Origin: an uncultured Asticcacaulis sp.
Lineage (GTDB): Bacteria; Pseudomonadota; Alphaproteobacteria; Caulobacterales; Caulobacteraceae
NCBI GenBank assembly: GCA_946480525.1
Contig: CAMLLA010000034.1
Span: 1-17,016, forward strand
Direction: 5' to 3'
DNA: 17,016 bases
Both the position numbers and the translations under genes were made by a program. The first letter of the stretch is position 1. Every line of letters starts with the position of its first letter. Below the pieces are notes generated by a model, which was not told the origin of the DNA, made no database searches, and saw only the letters and a list, made by a program, of their open reading frames with translations. Shown here piece after piece: positions 8,766-15,083 of this stretch.

Positions 8766-8778
8766 ACAGTTTAACTGT
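8766..8778. promoter_or_regulatory. perfect inverted repeat ACAGTT-T-AACTGT
   Basis: A 6+1+6 perfect dyad in the AT-richer gap between the ABM gene and miaE. Its size and symmetry are like operators of TetR-type repressors, but no such regulator is encoded in the window. This is an operator candidate only. Confidence 0.4.
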
Positions 8779-8800
8779 GTAGACACGGCCGCAATGCCGC

Positions 8801-8822
8801 AACATTACAAGATTGTAATGTT
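8801..8822. promoter_or_regulatory. perfect 10-bp inverted repeat, operator candidate
   Basis: AACATTACAA (8801-8810), GA, TTGTAATGTT (8813-8822) is a perfect 10+2+10 dyad, long enough that chance is unlikely. The 2-nt spacing makes a protein-binding site more plausible than an RNA hairpin. It lies 229 nt before miaE and 131 nt after the ABM gene, so its target gene is unclear. Confidence 0.55.
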
Positions 8823-8915
8823 TACATCACAGTATCCGAGTCAAAATCTGTTGGCGATTGTTTACGCGACGAGACCCTATTGTCGAATGAATTATGCGTA
8901 ATGTTCAGATAACCC

Positions 8916-8933
8916 TTTGCATAAGAATGCAAA
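8916..8933. promoter_or_regulatory. inverted repeat TTTGCAT-AAGA-ATGCAAA
   Basis: A perfect 7+4+7 dyad about 118 nt before miaE. The TGCAT core occurs twice more at about 8966-8982 (TTGCATCCACAGTGCAT), giving a cluster of similar half sites. This may be part of the miaE promoter region; no clear -10/-35 pair was identified. Confidence 0.4.
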
Positions 8934-9050
8934 AACAGCCCCACTAGTTACATATTCAAGTAAATTGCATCCACAGTGCATACAGCGTCCGCACGCCCCC
9001 TGGGCCGGAGCGGCTTGATTTTGCCGGCGTGATTTGGCACAGGCTGTCCG

Positions 9051-9683
9051 ATGACCAAAGAGCCAGTGGCGGATAATATTCATGAATTTCTGGGCAGCGA
9101 AACGCCGCAAGCCTGGATTGACGCAGCCGTCGCCAATATCGACATCCTGCTGCTGGACCATAAGAACTGTGAATACAAGGCAGCCAGCAACGCCATAAAC
9201 CTGATGGCCAAGTATCAGGAACGACCGGACCTGATCAACGCCATGTCGCGCCTGGCGCGCGAAGAGCTGGTCCATTACGAGCAGGTGCTTAAACTTATCA
9301 AGGCGCGTAACGTGACCTTACGCCCCCTCTCCGCCGCGCGTTACGCTTCCGGCCTGCGCGCACTGGTCCGGCGCAACGAGCCCGGCATGATGACCGATAT
9401 CCTGTTGATCAGCGCCTTTATCGAAGCGCGGTCGTGTGAACGCTTTGGCGCCGTCGCCCCGCACCTCGATCCCGAACTGTCGAAATTCTATTCAGGGCTT
9501 TTGGCCAGCGAGGCGCGGCACTTCCAGGGCTATATCCGTCTGGCGCACCTTTATGGCGATGCCACCGACATTGCGCGCCGCATCGAGGTCATCCGTCCGG
9601 TCGAGCAGGCCCTGATCGCCGAACCCGACGTTGATTTCCGTTTTCATTCCGGTCCGCCGTTACCGGCCCTTGCCGTGGCGTGA
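9051..9683 (+). CDS. miaE: tRNA-(ms2io6A37) hydroxylase
   Basis: MiaE is a non-haem diiron monooxygenase that hydroxylates the isopentenyl group of ms2i6A at position 37 of tRNAs reading U-starting codons, acting after MiaA and MiaB. The 210-aa sequence has the ferritin-like ligand pattern: CEYKAA (Glu41), REELVHYEQV (Glu72 and His75), IEARSCERF (Glu125) and ASEARHFQGY (Glu154 and His157). All expected ligands are present and the length is normal. The ATG at 9051 has only a weak upstream AGG, so the start is less certain than the family. It is followed 36 nt later by the ThuA-like gene on the same strand. In Salmonella MiaE status affects growth on dicarboxylic acids; whether this holds here is unknown. 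Confidence 0.92.
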   Translation: MTKEPVADNIHEFLGSETPQAWIDAAVANIDILLLDHKNCEYKAASNAINLMAKYQERPDLINAMSRLAREELVHYEQVLKLIKARNVTLRPLSAARYASGLRALVRRNEPGMMTDILLISAFIEARSCERFGAVAPHLDPELSKFYSGLLASEARHFQGYIRLAHLYGDATDIARRIEVIRPVEQALIAEPDVDFRFHSGPPLPALAVA

Positions 9684-9719
9684 AAGGCGTCCTAACCTCG
9701 TGGAAAAGAGGAGATGTCC

Positions 9720-10529
9720 ATGCGCGCCCTATATCTGACCGCCGCCCTGCTGGCCCTGGCGGCTGTTCCCGCCACAGCCGAACGCGTTACGACGCCGACC
9801 TTCGATACCGAGGCGCCCAAGATTCCCAAAGACCTTAAGCCTCACGCCATACTGGTCCTGTCCAAGGCCAATGACTGGCGGCACGACAGCATGCCGGCGA
9901 CGGCCAAGGCGGTAACGGACATCGCCAACAAGCGCGGCTGGCCGATCTTTGAGACATCCAACGCCGCGATCTTCAATGCCAGGGATATGAAGCGCTTCGA
10001 TGTCATCGTGCTCAATCATACGACGGGCCAGATTTTCACACCTGAACAGAAGATCGTCTTCCAGAAATGGCTGGAGAACGGTGGCCGCATCGTCGCGGTC
10101 CACGGCGCCGGCGGAACCAAGAACCATCCTTGGCCGTGGTATATCGACAATGTCATCGGCGCTGGATTCATTGCCCACCCGCCGACGATCCAGGACGGTG
10201 TCCTGACCGTCGAAGACCCGAGCCATCCAGCCATGAAGGGGCTTCCGGCCAAGTGGACGCATAACGAAGAGTGGTACACCTTTGACCGCAATCCGCGCGG
10301 CCCGGGCGTGAAGATCTTGGCCACGGTCGATGAGACGACCTACGACCCGACCGAACCTTTACGCATGGGCAAGGACCATCCGATCGTCTGGACAAAATGC
10401 CAGGTCAAGGGCGGCATCTTCTACAGCGCGCTCGGTCACCAGATCAAGGACTGGAGCGACCCCGTTTTCCTGAACCATATCGAAGGCGCGGTGGAATGGG
10501 CCCGCGACAAGAAGCAGAAGGCCTGCTGA
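9720..10529 (+). CDS. exported ThuA-like domain protein
   Basis: A 269-aa protein with a Sec signal peptide (MRALYLTAALLALAAVPATA, cleavage before Glu21). The mature part is a ThuA-like domain with a class I glutamine amidotransferase-like fold: HAILVLSKANDWRHDSMPAT, then FDVIVLNHTTGQIFT, KWLENGGRIVAVHGAGG, then HPAMKGLPAKWTHNEEWYTF and IFYSALGHQIKDWSD. ThuA-like proteins are associated with sugar (trehalose, glycoside) utilisation, and exported versions are common in polysaccharide-degrading bacteria; the substrate here is unknown. I chose ATG 9720, placed 6 nt after GAGGAG; the ATG at 9714 abuts that Shine-Dalgarno and is less likely. A large palindromic element begins 14 nt after its stop. 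Confidence 0.9.
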   Translation: MRALYLTAALLALAAVPATAERVTTPTFDTEAPKIPKDLKPHAILVLSKANDWRHDSMPATAKAVTDIANKRGWPIFETSNAAIFNARDMKRFDVIVLNHTTGQIFTPEQKIVFQKWLENGGRIVAVHGAGGTKNHPWPWYIDNVIGAGFIAHPPTIQDGVLTVEDPSHPAMKGLPAKWTHNEEWYTFDRNPRGPGVKILATVDETTYDPTEPLRMGKDHPIVWTKCQVKGGIFYSALGHQIKDWSDPVFLNHIEGAVEWARDKKQKAC

Positions 10530-10542
10530 ATCCAGCAAAGCC

Positions 10543-10676
10543 CCCCCTTCCGTCACGGCGCAAGCGCCGCGACACCTACCCCGTAAACAGGGAAGGAAGA
10601 AGCAAAATGAGCAAACTTAACTTCCTTCCCCGTTTACGGGGAAGGTGGCATTTGCAGAGCAAATGACGGAAGGGGG
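10543..10676. repeat. 134-bp nested palindromic element (BIME/MITE-like)
   Basis: The outer arms CCCCCTTCCGTCA (10543-10555) and TGACGGAAGGGGG (10664-10676) are perfectly complementary over 13 bp. The inner arms 10579-10599 and 10621-10641 are complementary at 20 of 21 positions, and the pairing extends outward through CACCT/AGGTG. Each half is therefore a similar palindromic unit, and the two are arranged head to head around a 21-nt centre. This is the architecture of bacterial interspersed mosaic elements or small non-autonomous inverted-repeat elements. No clear target-site duplication is seen. It sits between the convergent ThuA-like gene and rplA, and as RNA it could stop transcription from either side. 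Confidence 0.8.
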
Positions 10677-10720
10677 ATACCGGCGTCAAAACCAAACCCG
10701 ATCTTACCCATGACAAAAAC

Positions 10721-10751
10721 AAAAAAGCCGCCCCGTAAGGAGCGGCTTTTT
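10721..10751 (-). terminator. intrinsic terminator of rplKA
   Basis: On the minus strand, AAAAAGCCGC then a short loop region then GCGGCTTTTTT forms a stem (GCCGC/GCGGC at 10727-10731 and 10742-10746, extended by A/T pairs) followed by TTTTTTGTTTTTG. It lies about 20 nt after the rplA stop. A T-run also follows on the plus strand, so it may be bidirectional. Confidence 0.85.
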
Positions 10752-10772
10752 CAATTTCGATTTGAAACCGAA

Positions 10773-11462
10773 TTAGAGGTTCGTGGTAGCCGTATCGACC
10801 TTCACGCCCGGTCCCATCGTCGAAGACAACGAGATCTTGCGGACGTACAGGCCCTTGGCGCCCGACGGACGGGCCTTGACCAGCGCGTCGACCAGAGCCT
10901 TGACGTTACGTTCCAGGTCTTCGGTCGAGAACGACACCTTGCCAACGCCGACATGGACGATACCGGCCTTTTCGACGCGGAACTCGACCGCACCGCTCTT
11001 GGCATCCTTGACGGCCTGAGCGACGTTCGGAGTGACGGTGCCGACCTTCGGGTTCGGCATCAGGCCGCGCGGGCCCAGCACCTTACCGAGACGACCGACC
11101 AGGGCCATCATGTCCGGAGACGCGATGACGCGGTCGAAGTCCATGAAGCCACCCTGGATCTTTTCGACCAGGTCTTCGGCGCCGACGACTTCAGCGCCAG
11201 CAGCCAGAGCTTCTTCAGCCTTCTTGTCCTTGGCGAACACGGCGACGCGGACGTCCTTGCCGGTGCCGGCGGGCAGGTTGACGACACCACGGACCTGCTG
11301 GTCGGCGTGACGCGGGTCAACGCCCAGGTTGACGGCGATTTCGACGGATTCGTCGAACTTGGCCTTGGCGTTTGCCTTAACGACGCCAAGAGCTTCCGTC
11401 AGCGGATAGATCTTGGTCGAGTCGGCGTTCCACGCCTTGATACGTTTTGCGATCTTGGTCAT
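10773..11462 (-). CDS. rplA: 50S ribosomal protein L1
   Basis: L1 binds 23S rRNA at the E-site stalk and, in well-studied bacteria, represses the rplKA mRNA. The 229-aa sequence is full length and canonical, beginning [11 protein letters not shown] and containing the signature [20 protein letters not shown] near residue 127-146 and [18 protein letters not shown] near the C-terminus. The start codon overlaps the rplK stop (TAATG), implying translational coupling. A terminator follows directly, so the unit ends here rather than continuing into rplJ, as it does in many bacteria. Confidence 0.98.
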   Translation of the reverse strand: MTKIAKRIKAWNADSTKIYPLTEALGVVKANAKAKFDESVEIAVNLGVDPRHADQQVRGVVNLPAGTGKDVRVAVFAKDKKAEEALAAGAEVVGAEDLVEKIQGGFMDFDRVIASPDMMALVGRLGKVLGPRGLMPNPKVGTVTPNVAQAVKDAKSGAVEFRVEKAGIVHVGVGKVSFSTEDLERNVKALVDALVKARPSGAKGLYVRKISLSSTMGPGVKVDTATTNL

Positions 11463-11890
11463 TAGTCGACAATCCTCAGGCCCATGGAACGCGCAGAGCC
11501 TTCGATGATCTTCGACGCCTGGTCGAGATCATGAGCGCTCAGGTCCTTCATCTTCTTTTCAGCGATGTCACGCAGCTGCTGGCGCGTGATCTGGCCGGCC
11601 GAATCGCGGCCCGGCAGCTTCGAGCCGGACTTCAGGTTCAGGGCCTGCTTGATGAAGAAGGTCGCCGGCGGCGTCTTGGTGACGAAGGTGAACGACTTGT
11701 CCTGATACACCGTGATGATGGTCGGGAGCGGCGTGCCTTTTTCGACGTTTTCGGTACGGGCGTTGAATTCCTTACAGAAACCCATGATGTTGACGCCGCG
11801 TTGACCCAGTGCAGGGCCGATCGGGGGCGAAGGCGTGGCAGAGCCGGCCTTCACCTGGAGCTTGATATAGCCCAGGATTTTCTTAGCCAT
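11462..11890 (-). CDS. rplK: 50S ribosomal protein L11
   Basis: L11 forms the GTPase-associated centre with 23S rRNA and is needed for RelA-dependent stringent signalling. The 142-aa protein is of normal length. The N-terminal domain shows [20 protein letters not shown] and [17 protein letters not shown] (the proline-rich helix), and the RNA-binding C-terminal domain shows [18 protein letters not shown] and the ending [16 protein letters not shown] lies 6 nt before the ATG. It is the first gene of a two-gene unit with rplA. An upstream leader of about 90 nt has two hairpins. Confidence 0.98.
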   Translation of the reverse strand: MAKKILGYIKLQVKAGSATPSPPIGPALGQRGVNIMGFCKEFNARTENVEKGTPLPTIITVYQDKSFTFVTKTPPATFFIKQALNLKSGSKLPGRDSAGQITRQQLRDIAEKKMKDLSAHDLDQASKIIEGSARSMGLRIVD

Positions 11891-11904
11891 TGATATCTCC
11901 TAGA

Positions 11905-11956
11905 GTGCCCAAAGAGGCACAGTTTGAGCCGTGGTCTTGGGTCACCCCTCCCACGG
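11905..11956 (-). promoter_or_regulatory. hairpins in the rplK leader
   Basis: Two stem-loops lie just upstream of rplK: GTGCC (11905-11909) with GGCAC (11916-11920), and CCGTGG (11929-11934) with CCACGG (11951-11956), the latter enclosing GGGTCACCC. An L1-binding autoregulatory site is expected in this leader from other bacteria, but I could not match its specific motif. Confidence 0.4.
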
Positions 11957-11987
11957 ATTTGTTCCCCTTATAAAAGAGGAGCGCGGC

Positions 11988-12015
11988 CTATAACGGGTTT
12001 CCCCTGAAATGGCAA
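11988..12015 (-). promoter_or_regulatory. candidate promoter for rplKA
   Basis: On the minus strand TTGCCA (12010-12015) precedes TTATAG (11988-11993) with a 16-nt spacer. Transcription would start near 11980, about 90 nt before rplK. It lies within and just after the last codons of the VOC pseudogene, and is needed because nusG ends at its own terminator. Confidence 0.4.
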
Positions 12016-12019
12016 GGCT

Positions 12020-12498
12020 TTACTTCACCGGATCTGATGCTGTGAAAGGTGAACAGCAAGGCACGCCTATCGCCTTCAGTTCCATGATCTCGGCGCGCGT
12101 GCCGTCGGGATCATAAAGATTGAGCTGCCACTTGGCGTCGCGGCCGATCTTGGGCAGTTCGTCCTGCCCCTCCAGCCGCTTCTCGTTCCATAGCCGCGTA
12201 TAGGTCACGCGAATATCCGGCACACCCAGGGCGAAGTGGTTGAGGATGCCGGCGGTCTTCTGGCTCATGCCCGACGGGATGCCGCGGCCGTCGGCAGGAT
12301 CGATCAGCATATATTCGATCCAGTCGGTGCCATCCGGGACTTGCAGCGACACCCAGGTCGGTTTGTCCTCTTCAAAGCCGCCGTACCAGTAAGGCTTGAA
12401 ACCCAGGATTTCACGATAGAAGCCATCGGCCCGGGCACGATCATGGATGATGTGGCCTGACGGACGTAAAAAAGCGCCCCGGTGTCCCGAGACGCTTT
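12020..12498 (-). pseudogene. truncated VOC (glyoxalase/bleomycin resistance) family remnant
   Basis: The frame 12498 to 12020 reads as VOC-superfamily sequence. A first module is GHIIHDRARADGFYREILGF, PYWYGG and VPDGTDWIEYMLI. A second is GILNHFALGVPDI, WQLNLYDPDGTRAEIMEL and the ending CCSPFTASDP. Both modules carry His/Glu positions fitting the usual metal-ligand pattern. There is no ATG before the conserved part; the first possible start is a GTG at 12352, which would delete most of module one. The frame closes upstream at a stop (12499-12501) inside the nusG terminator hairpin region. Homologues I recall have a signal peptide and another VOC domain upstream, so the 5' part appears deleted. 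The alternative is a functional short protein from a non-standard start. Confidence 0.7.
12468..12498 (-). terminator. intrinsic terminator of secE-nusG
   Basis: On the minus strand AAAGCGTCTCGG (12498-12487) pairs with CCGGGGCGCTTT (12482-12471) through 12 pairs including two G-U wobbles, with a 4-nt loop, followed by TTTTTT. It begins 21 nt after the nusG stop. The VOC remnant frame runs through it. Confidence 0.85.
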
Positions 12499-12519
12499 AT
12501 GAATCTGCTAAAGTGACAG

Positions 12520-13092
12520 TTAAACCGTCTTTTCGACCTGCGAATATTCCAGCTCAACCGGCGTGGCGCGGCCGAAGATCGACACCGAGACGCGCAAGCG
12601 GGCGTGTTCCTGATCGACGCTTTCCACGACGCCATCGAACGACGCGAAGTGACCCGAGGTAATCTTGACCTTCTCGCCGATTTCGAACGACTGGACCGGC
12701 TTCGGACGCTCAACGGTCGTTTCGGCGCTGCCGACGATGCGCTGCACTTCCTTTTCCGACACCGGCATGGGCTTGGCGCCCGAGCCGAGGAAGCCTGTAA
12801 CCTTCGGCGTATTCTTGACCAGGTGGAAGGCTTCGTCTGTCAGTTCCATCTTCACCAGCACGTAGCCCGGGAAGAACTTGCGCTCGGAATTGAACTTGCG
12901 GCCACGGCGAACCTCGACGACCTCTTCGGTCGGCACCAGGATTTCGGAAAACTTGTCTTCCAGACCCTGCGCCTTCGCCTGGTCGCGCAATGCCTCAGCA
13001 ACCTTCTTTTCGAAGTTCGAATAGGCGTGGACGATGTACCACTTGTGATTGGGGTTGGTAACCGGAGCGGTGACGTCTTGAACAGTAGCCAT
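12520..13092 (-). CDS. nusG: transcription termination/antitermination protein NusG
   Basis: NusG binds the RNA polymerase clamp and links it to Rho, NusE/S10 or the ribosome. The 190-aa protein has the N-terminal NGN domain (KWYIVHAYSNFEKKVAEAL, then PGYVLVKMELTDEAFHLVKN) and a C-terminal KOW domain (VKITSGHFASFDGVVESVDQ, ending VELEYSQVEKTV). The N-terminus has about 15 extra residues before the first conserved strand, a modest extension also seen in other bacteria. ATG at 13092 has AGGA about 9 nt upstream. It lies 13 nt after secE in the usual operon. Confidence 0.98.
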   Translation of the reverse strand: MATVQDVTAPVTNPNHKWYIVHAYSNFEKKVAEALRDQAKAQGLEDKFSEILVPTEEVVEVRRGRKFNSERKFFPGYVLVKMELTDEAFHLVKNTPKVTGFLGSGAKPMPVSEKEVQRIVGSAETTVERPKPVQSFEIGEKVKITSGHFASFDGVVESVDQEHARLRVSVSIFGRATPVELEYSQVEKTV

Positions 13093-13105
13093 GCGTCTTA
13101 AGTCC

Positions 13106-13426
13106 TTACACTCGGCCGATTGTGGTAAGCAGGCTGGTCAGATACCCGAGCGCGCCGTCCACCACGAAGAAGAATACGGAAGCAAGAACGACCATGATCA
13201 GCACCATGACGGTCGTGATCCAGGTTTCCTTGCGCGATGTCCAGGTAATCTTGCGGGCCTCGACACGGACCTCCGCGAAGAATTTTGCTGGATTGAACGG
13301 CTTTTTAGGTTCGGCCGCAGCCGCTGACGCCGACGCCTTTACAGGCTCGATCTTGCCCAGCGGCGTCTTGCCCGACGACACGGTCGGTGTCTTGGCGGCG
13401 GGTTTCGGATCGGGTTTCTTGACCAT
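13106..13426 (-). CDS. secE: preprotein translocase subunit SecE
   Basis: SecE stabilises SecY in the inner-membrane translocon. The 106-aa protein starts MVKKPDPKPAA, followed by a low-complexity Ala/Pro/Lys stretch to about residue 42. Then come the conserved amphipathic segment FFAEVRVEARKITWTSRKETW and a single C-terminal membrane span (TTVMVLIMVVLASVFFFVVDG). This is the single-span form usual outside enterobacteria. ATG 13426 is chosen because it opens the conserved-length protein and has AGG 6 nt upstream; the same frame is open further upstream, but that sequence is non-conserved. nusG follows by 13 nt. tRNA-Trp lies 170 nt upstream on the same strand. Confidence 0.96.
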   Translation of the reverse strand: MVKKPDPKPAAKTPTVSSGKTPLGKIEPVKASASAAAAEPKKPFNPAKFFAEVRVEARKITWTSRKETWITTVMVLIMVVLASVFFFVVDGALGYLTSLLTTIGRV

Positions 13427-13596
13427 CAAAAGCCTATTTTTCGTCTGCCGCCGTGCACCAGCACAGCTTTCAAACAACAGAAATGAGGCTCGAAAACGCA
13501 TTTTCAAGCCTCCCTTTAATTTGCAGCGATTCTCGATGAAACCGGCAAACACTTTTTGGTTTCGCCAGGAATGCGTTTCGAAAAGACGCTGTGGAA

Positions 13597-13672
13597 TGGC
13601 AGGGGCAGAGGGGCTCGAACCCACGACCTTCGGTTTTGGAGACCGACGCTCTACCAGCTGAGCTATACCCCT
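13597..13672 (-). tRNA. trnW: tRNA-Trp (anticodon CCA)
   Basis: A 76-nt cloverleaf on the minus strand. The acceptor arm AGGGGTA pairs with TGCCCCT (one G-T pair), followed by discriminator G and an encoded CCA end. The D-loop region is GCTCAGCTGGTAGAGC. The anticodon arm is TCGGT-CTCCAAA-ACCGA with anticodon CCA, and the T-arm is GTGGG-TTCGAGC-CCCTC-like. A Trp tRNA before secE-nusG is a common bacterial arrangement. Confidence 0.97.
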
Positions 13673-13716
13673 TCACGCGGACCAGCAGCAAGTCTGCCAA
13701 ACCGTGAGAGCCGTGC

Positions 13717-13745
13717 GATGTATCAGCGCTTGCACCAAAGGGCAA
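13717..13745 (-). promoter_or_regulatory. candidate promoter for tRNA-Trp-secE-nusG
   Basis: On the minus strand TTGCCC (13740-13745) precedes TACATC (13717-13722) with a 17-nt spacer, placing the start about 38 nt before the tRNA 5' end. The site lies between the GH10 stop codon and the tRNA. Confidence 0.4.
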
Positions 13746-13784
13746 CAGGCATATTTCGCTTTTTCACAGGCTGCGTATCCAATT

Positions 13785-14996
13785 TTACGGAACAAATGCC
13801 GGATCGACTACCGCCCAGAAGGCTGATTTCGGCTTTCCGCCCGTGTCGAACAGCAACGGATGGTTCACGCGTGGCGTCGGGAAGGACGACAACCATGTCG
13901 AATTGTCAGCCACGCCCCACATGGTCACCGACTTTACGCTAGTGTGTTCGGTGAACAGCTTGAACATCGCCCGGTATTGCAGGGCCTGGGACTGCAGGGC
14001 TGTCAGATATGCACTGGTACCGGCAACGAACGTCGCCTGGCAACCGGTCGGCGGACTGGAATAGCAGGTGCCGGCGTCCGACGTATACAGCGAAACATCC
14101 AATTCAGTGACGTGGTTGAGAAGCCCCCTCGTCTCTATGGCGGTCAAGGCAGCTTTCGCTTCAGCCACCGTGGGCGACGCCGTGTTGATATGGAATTGAT
14201 GGCCAACGCCATCGATCGGCACACCGCGCGTCAGCATTTCATCCAGTATGGCCAGGAAACGTCCACGCTTGTCCGCGAATTCCGTGCCATATTCATTCAG
14301 GAACAGCTGAACCGTCGGGTCGGCGGCCCGTGCGGCGCGGAAGGCGATCTCAATATAGTCCGGCCCGAAGATCTGGTACCATTGCGAATTGCGATAATTT
14401 CCCGACGCATCGTCTCGCGTCGGCTCGTTGACGACGTCCCACGCATAGACCTTGCCCTTGAAGTGCGTCACGACGTCGGTGATGTAGGTTTCCAGCCGCG
14501 CACGCACGGTCGCCTTATAGGTCGGGCTCGACGGGTCGCCGGCAAAGAACCACGCCGGCGTGGTCTGGTGCCACAGCAGGGCGTGTCCCCGCACTTCGAT
14601 TCCGTTGGTCTGGGCGAAGTTTATAAGGGTATCCGCCTGGGTGTAGTTATAGACGCCGGCGCTGACACCGATGGGGTCGGCCTTCATGACGCTTTCGGCG
14701 GTGATGCTGTTGGCGTGTTTCAGCAGGACCGGATTGGTGACGGAATTGACGGCCTGGCCGGGATCGACCGCCATGCCGATCTTGAACTTGCCGGCGAAAT
14801 GCGTCTTTAACGCCGGAGCGGTCGCGGGATCCGGAAGCGTCGGTCCCGACGAACTCGAACTGGAGCTGGACGAACTGCTCGACGATCCGCCCCCGCCACT
14901 TCCTCCCCCGCCGCCCCCGCCGCAAGCAGCAAGAAGGGACGCACCTGCAGCGGTCAGCAAAAGTGACCGGCGGCTTATTGAAGCTGTGTCGCGCAT
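13785..14996 (-). CDS. GH10 endo-1,4-beta-xylanase, Tat-type lipoprotein
   Basis: Predicted xylan-cleaving retaining glycosidase of family GH10, 403 aa. The catalytic TIM barrel spans about residues 60-400. The acid/base Glu191 is in AWDVVNEPT, the nucleophile Glu298 is in HVTELDVSLY, and the substrate-binding block is GHALLWHQTTPAW. The N-terminus MRDTASISRRSLLLTAAGASLLAAC combines a twin-arginine motif (SRRSLLL) with a lipobox (LLAAC, Cys25), so Tat export and lipid anchoring are predicted. Next come a polyglycine run and thirteen consecutive serines as a flexible linker. ATG 14996 has AGGGAG 7 nt upstream; the in-frame TTG at 15017 is rejected. A candidate promoter TTGACC-N17-TTAACT precedes it. 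No other xylan gene is adjacent in the window. Confidence 0.95.
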   Translation of the reverse strand: MRDTASISRRSLLLTAAGASLLAACGGGGGGGSGGGGSSSSSSSSSSSSSGPTLPDPATAPALKTHFAGKFKIGMAVDPGQAVNSVTNPVLLKHANSITAESVMKADPIGVSAGVYNYTQADTLINFAQTNGIEVRGHALLWHQTTPAWFFAGDPSSPTYKATVRARLETYITDVVTHFKGKVYAWDVVNEPTRDDASGNYRNSQWYQIFGPDYIEIAFRAARAADPTVQLFLNEYGTEFADKRGRFLAILDEMLTRGVPIDGVGHQFHINTASPTVAEAKAALTAIETRGLLNHVTELDVSLYTSDAGTCYSSPPTGCQATFVAGTSAYLTALQSQALQYRAMFKLFTEHTSVKSVTMWGVADNSTWLSSFPTPRVNHPLLFDTGGKPKSAFWAVVDPAFVP

Positions 14997-15038
14997 GAAA
15001 ACACTCCCTAATGGCAATTCTTTGATTGCTTTTCAGTG

Positions 15039-15067
15039 AGTTAAGGACACAAGTCCGCGCAGGTCAA
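15039..15067 (-). promoter_or_regulatory. candidate promoter for the GH10 xylanase
   Basis: On the minus strand TTGACC (15062-15067) precedes TTAACT (15039-15044) with a 17-nt spacer, about 40 nt upstream of the ATG. A short dyad GCAAT/ATTGC lies between it and the start codon. Confidence 0.45.
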
Positions 15068-15083
15068 TACCAAATGTTAGCGG

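Noticed and set aside
10543..10676. CRISPR-like array or insertion sequence
   Set aside because: There is only one inverted pair with no regular spacers and no transposase reading frame.
10710..11465. 251-codon plus-strand frame opposite rplA
   Set aside because: Antisense shadow of rplA; no independent support.
13427..13624. N-terminal extension of secE
   Set aside because: The extension runs into the tRNA-Trp gene and has no SecE-like sequence; the 13426 ATG has a ribosome binding site.
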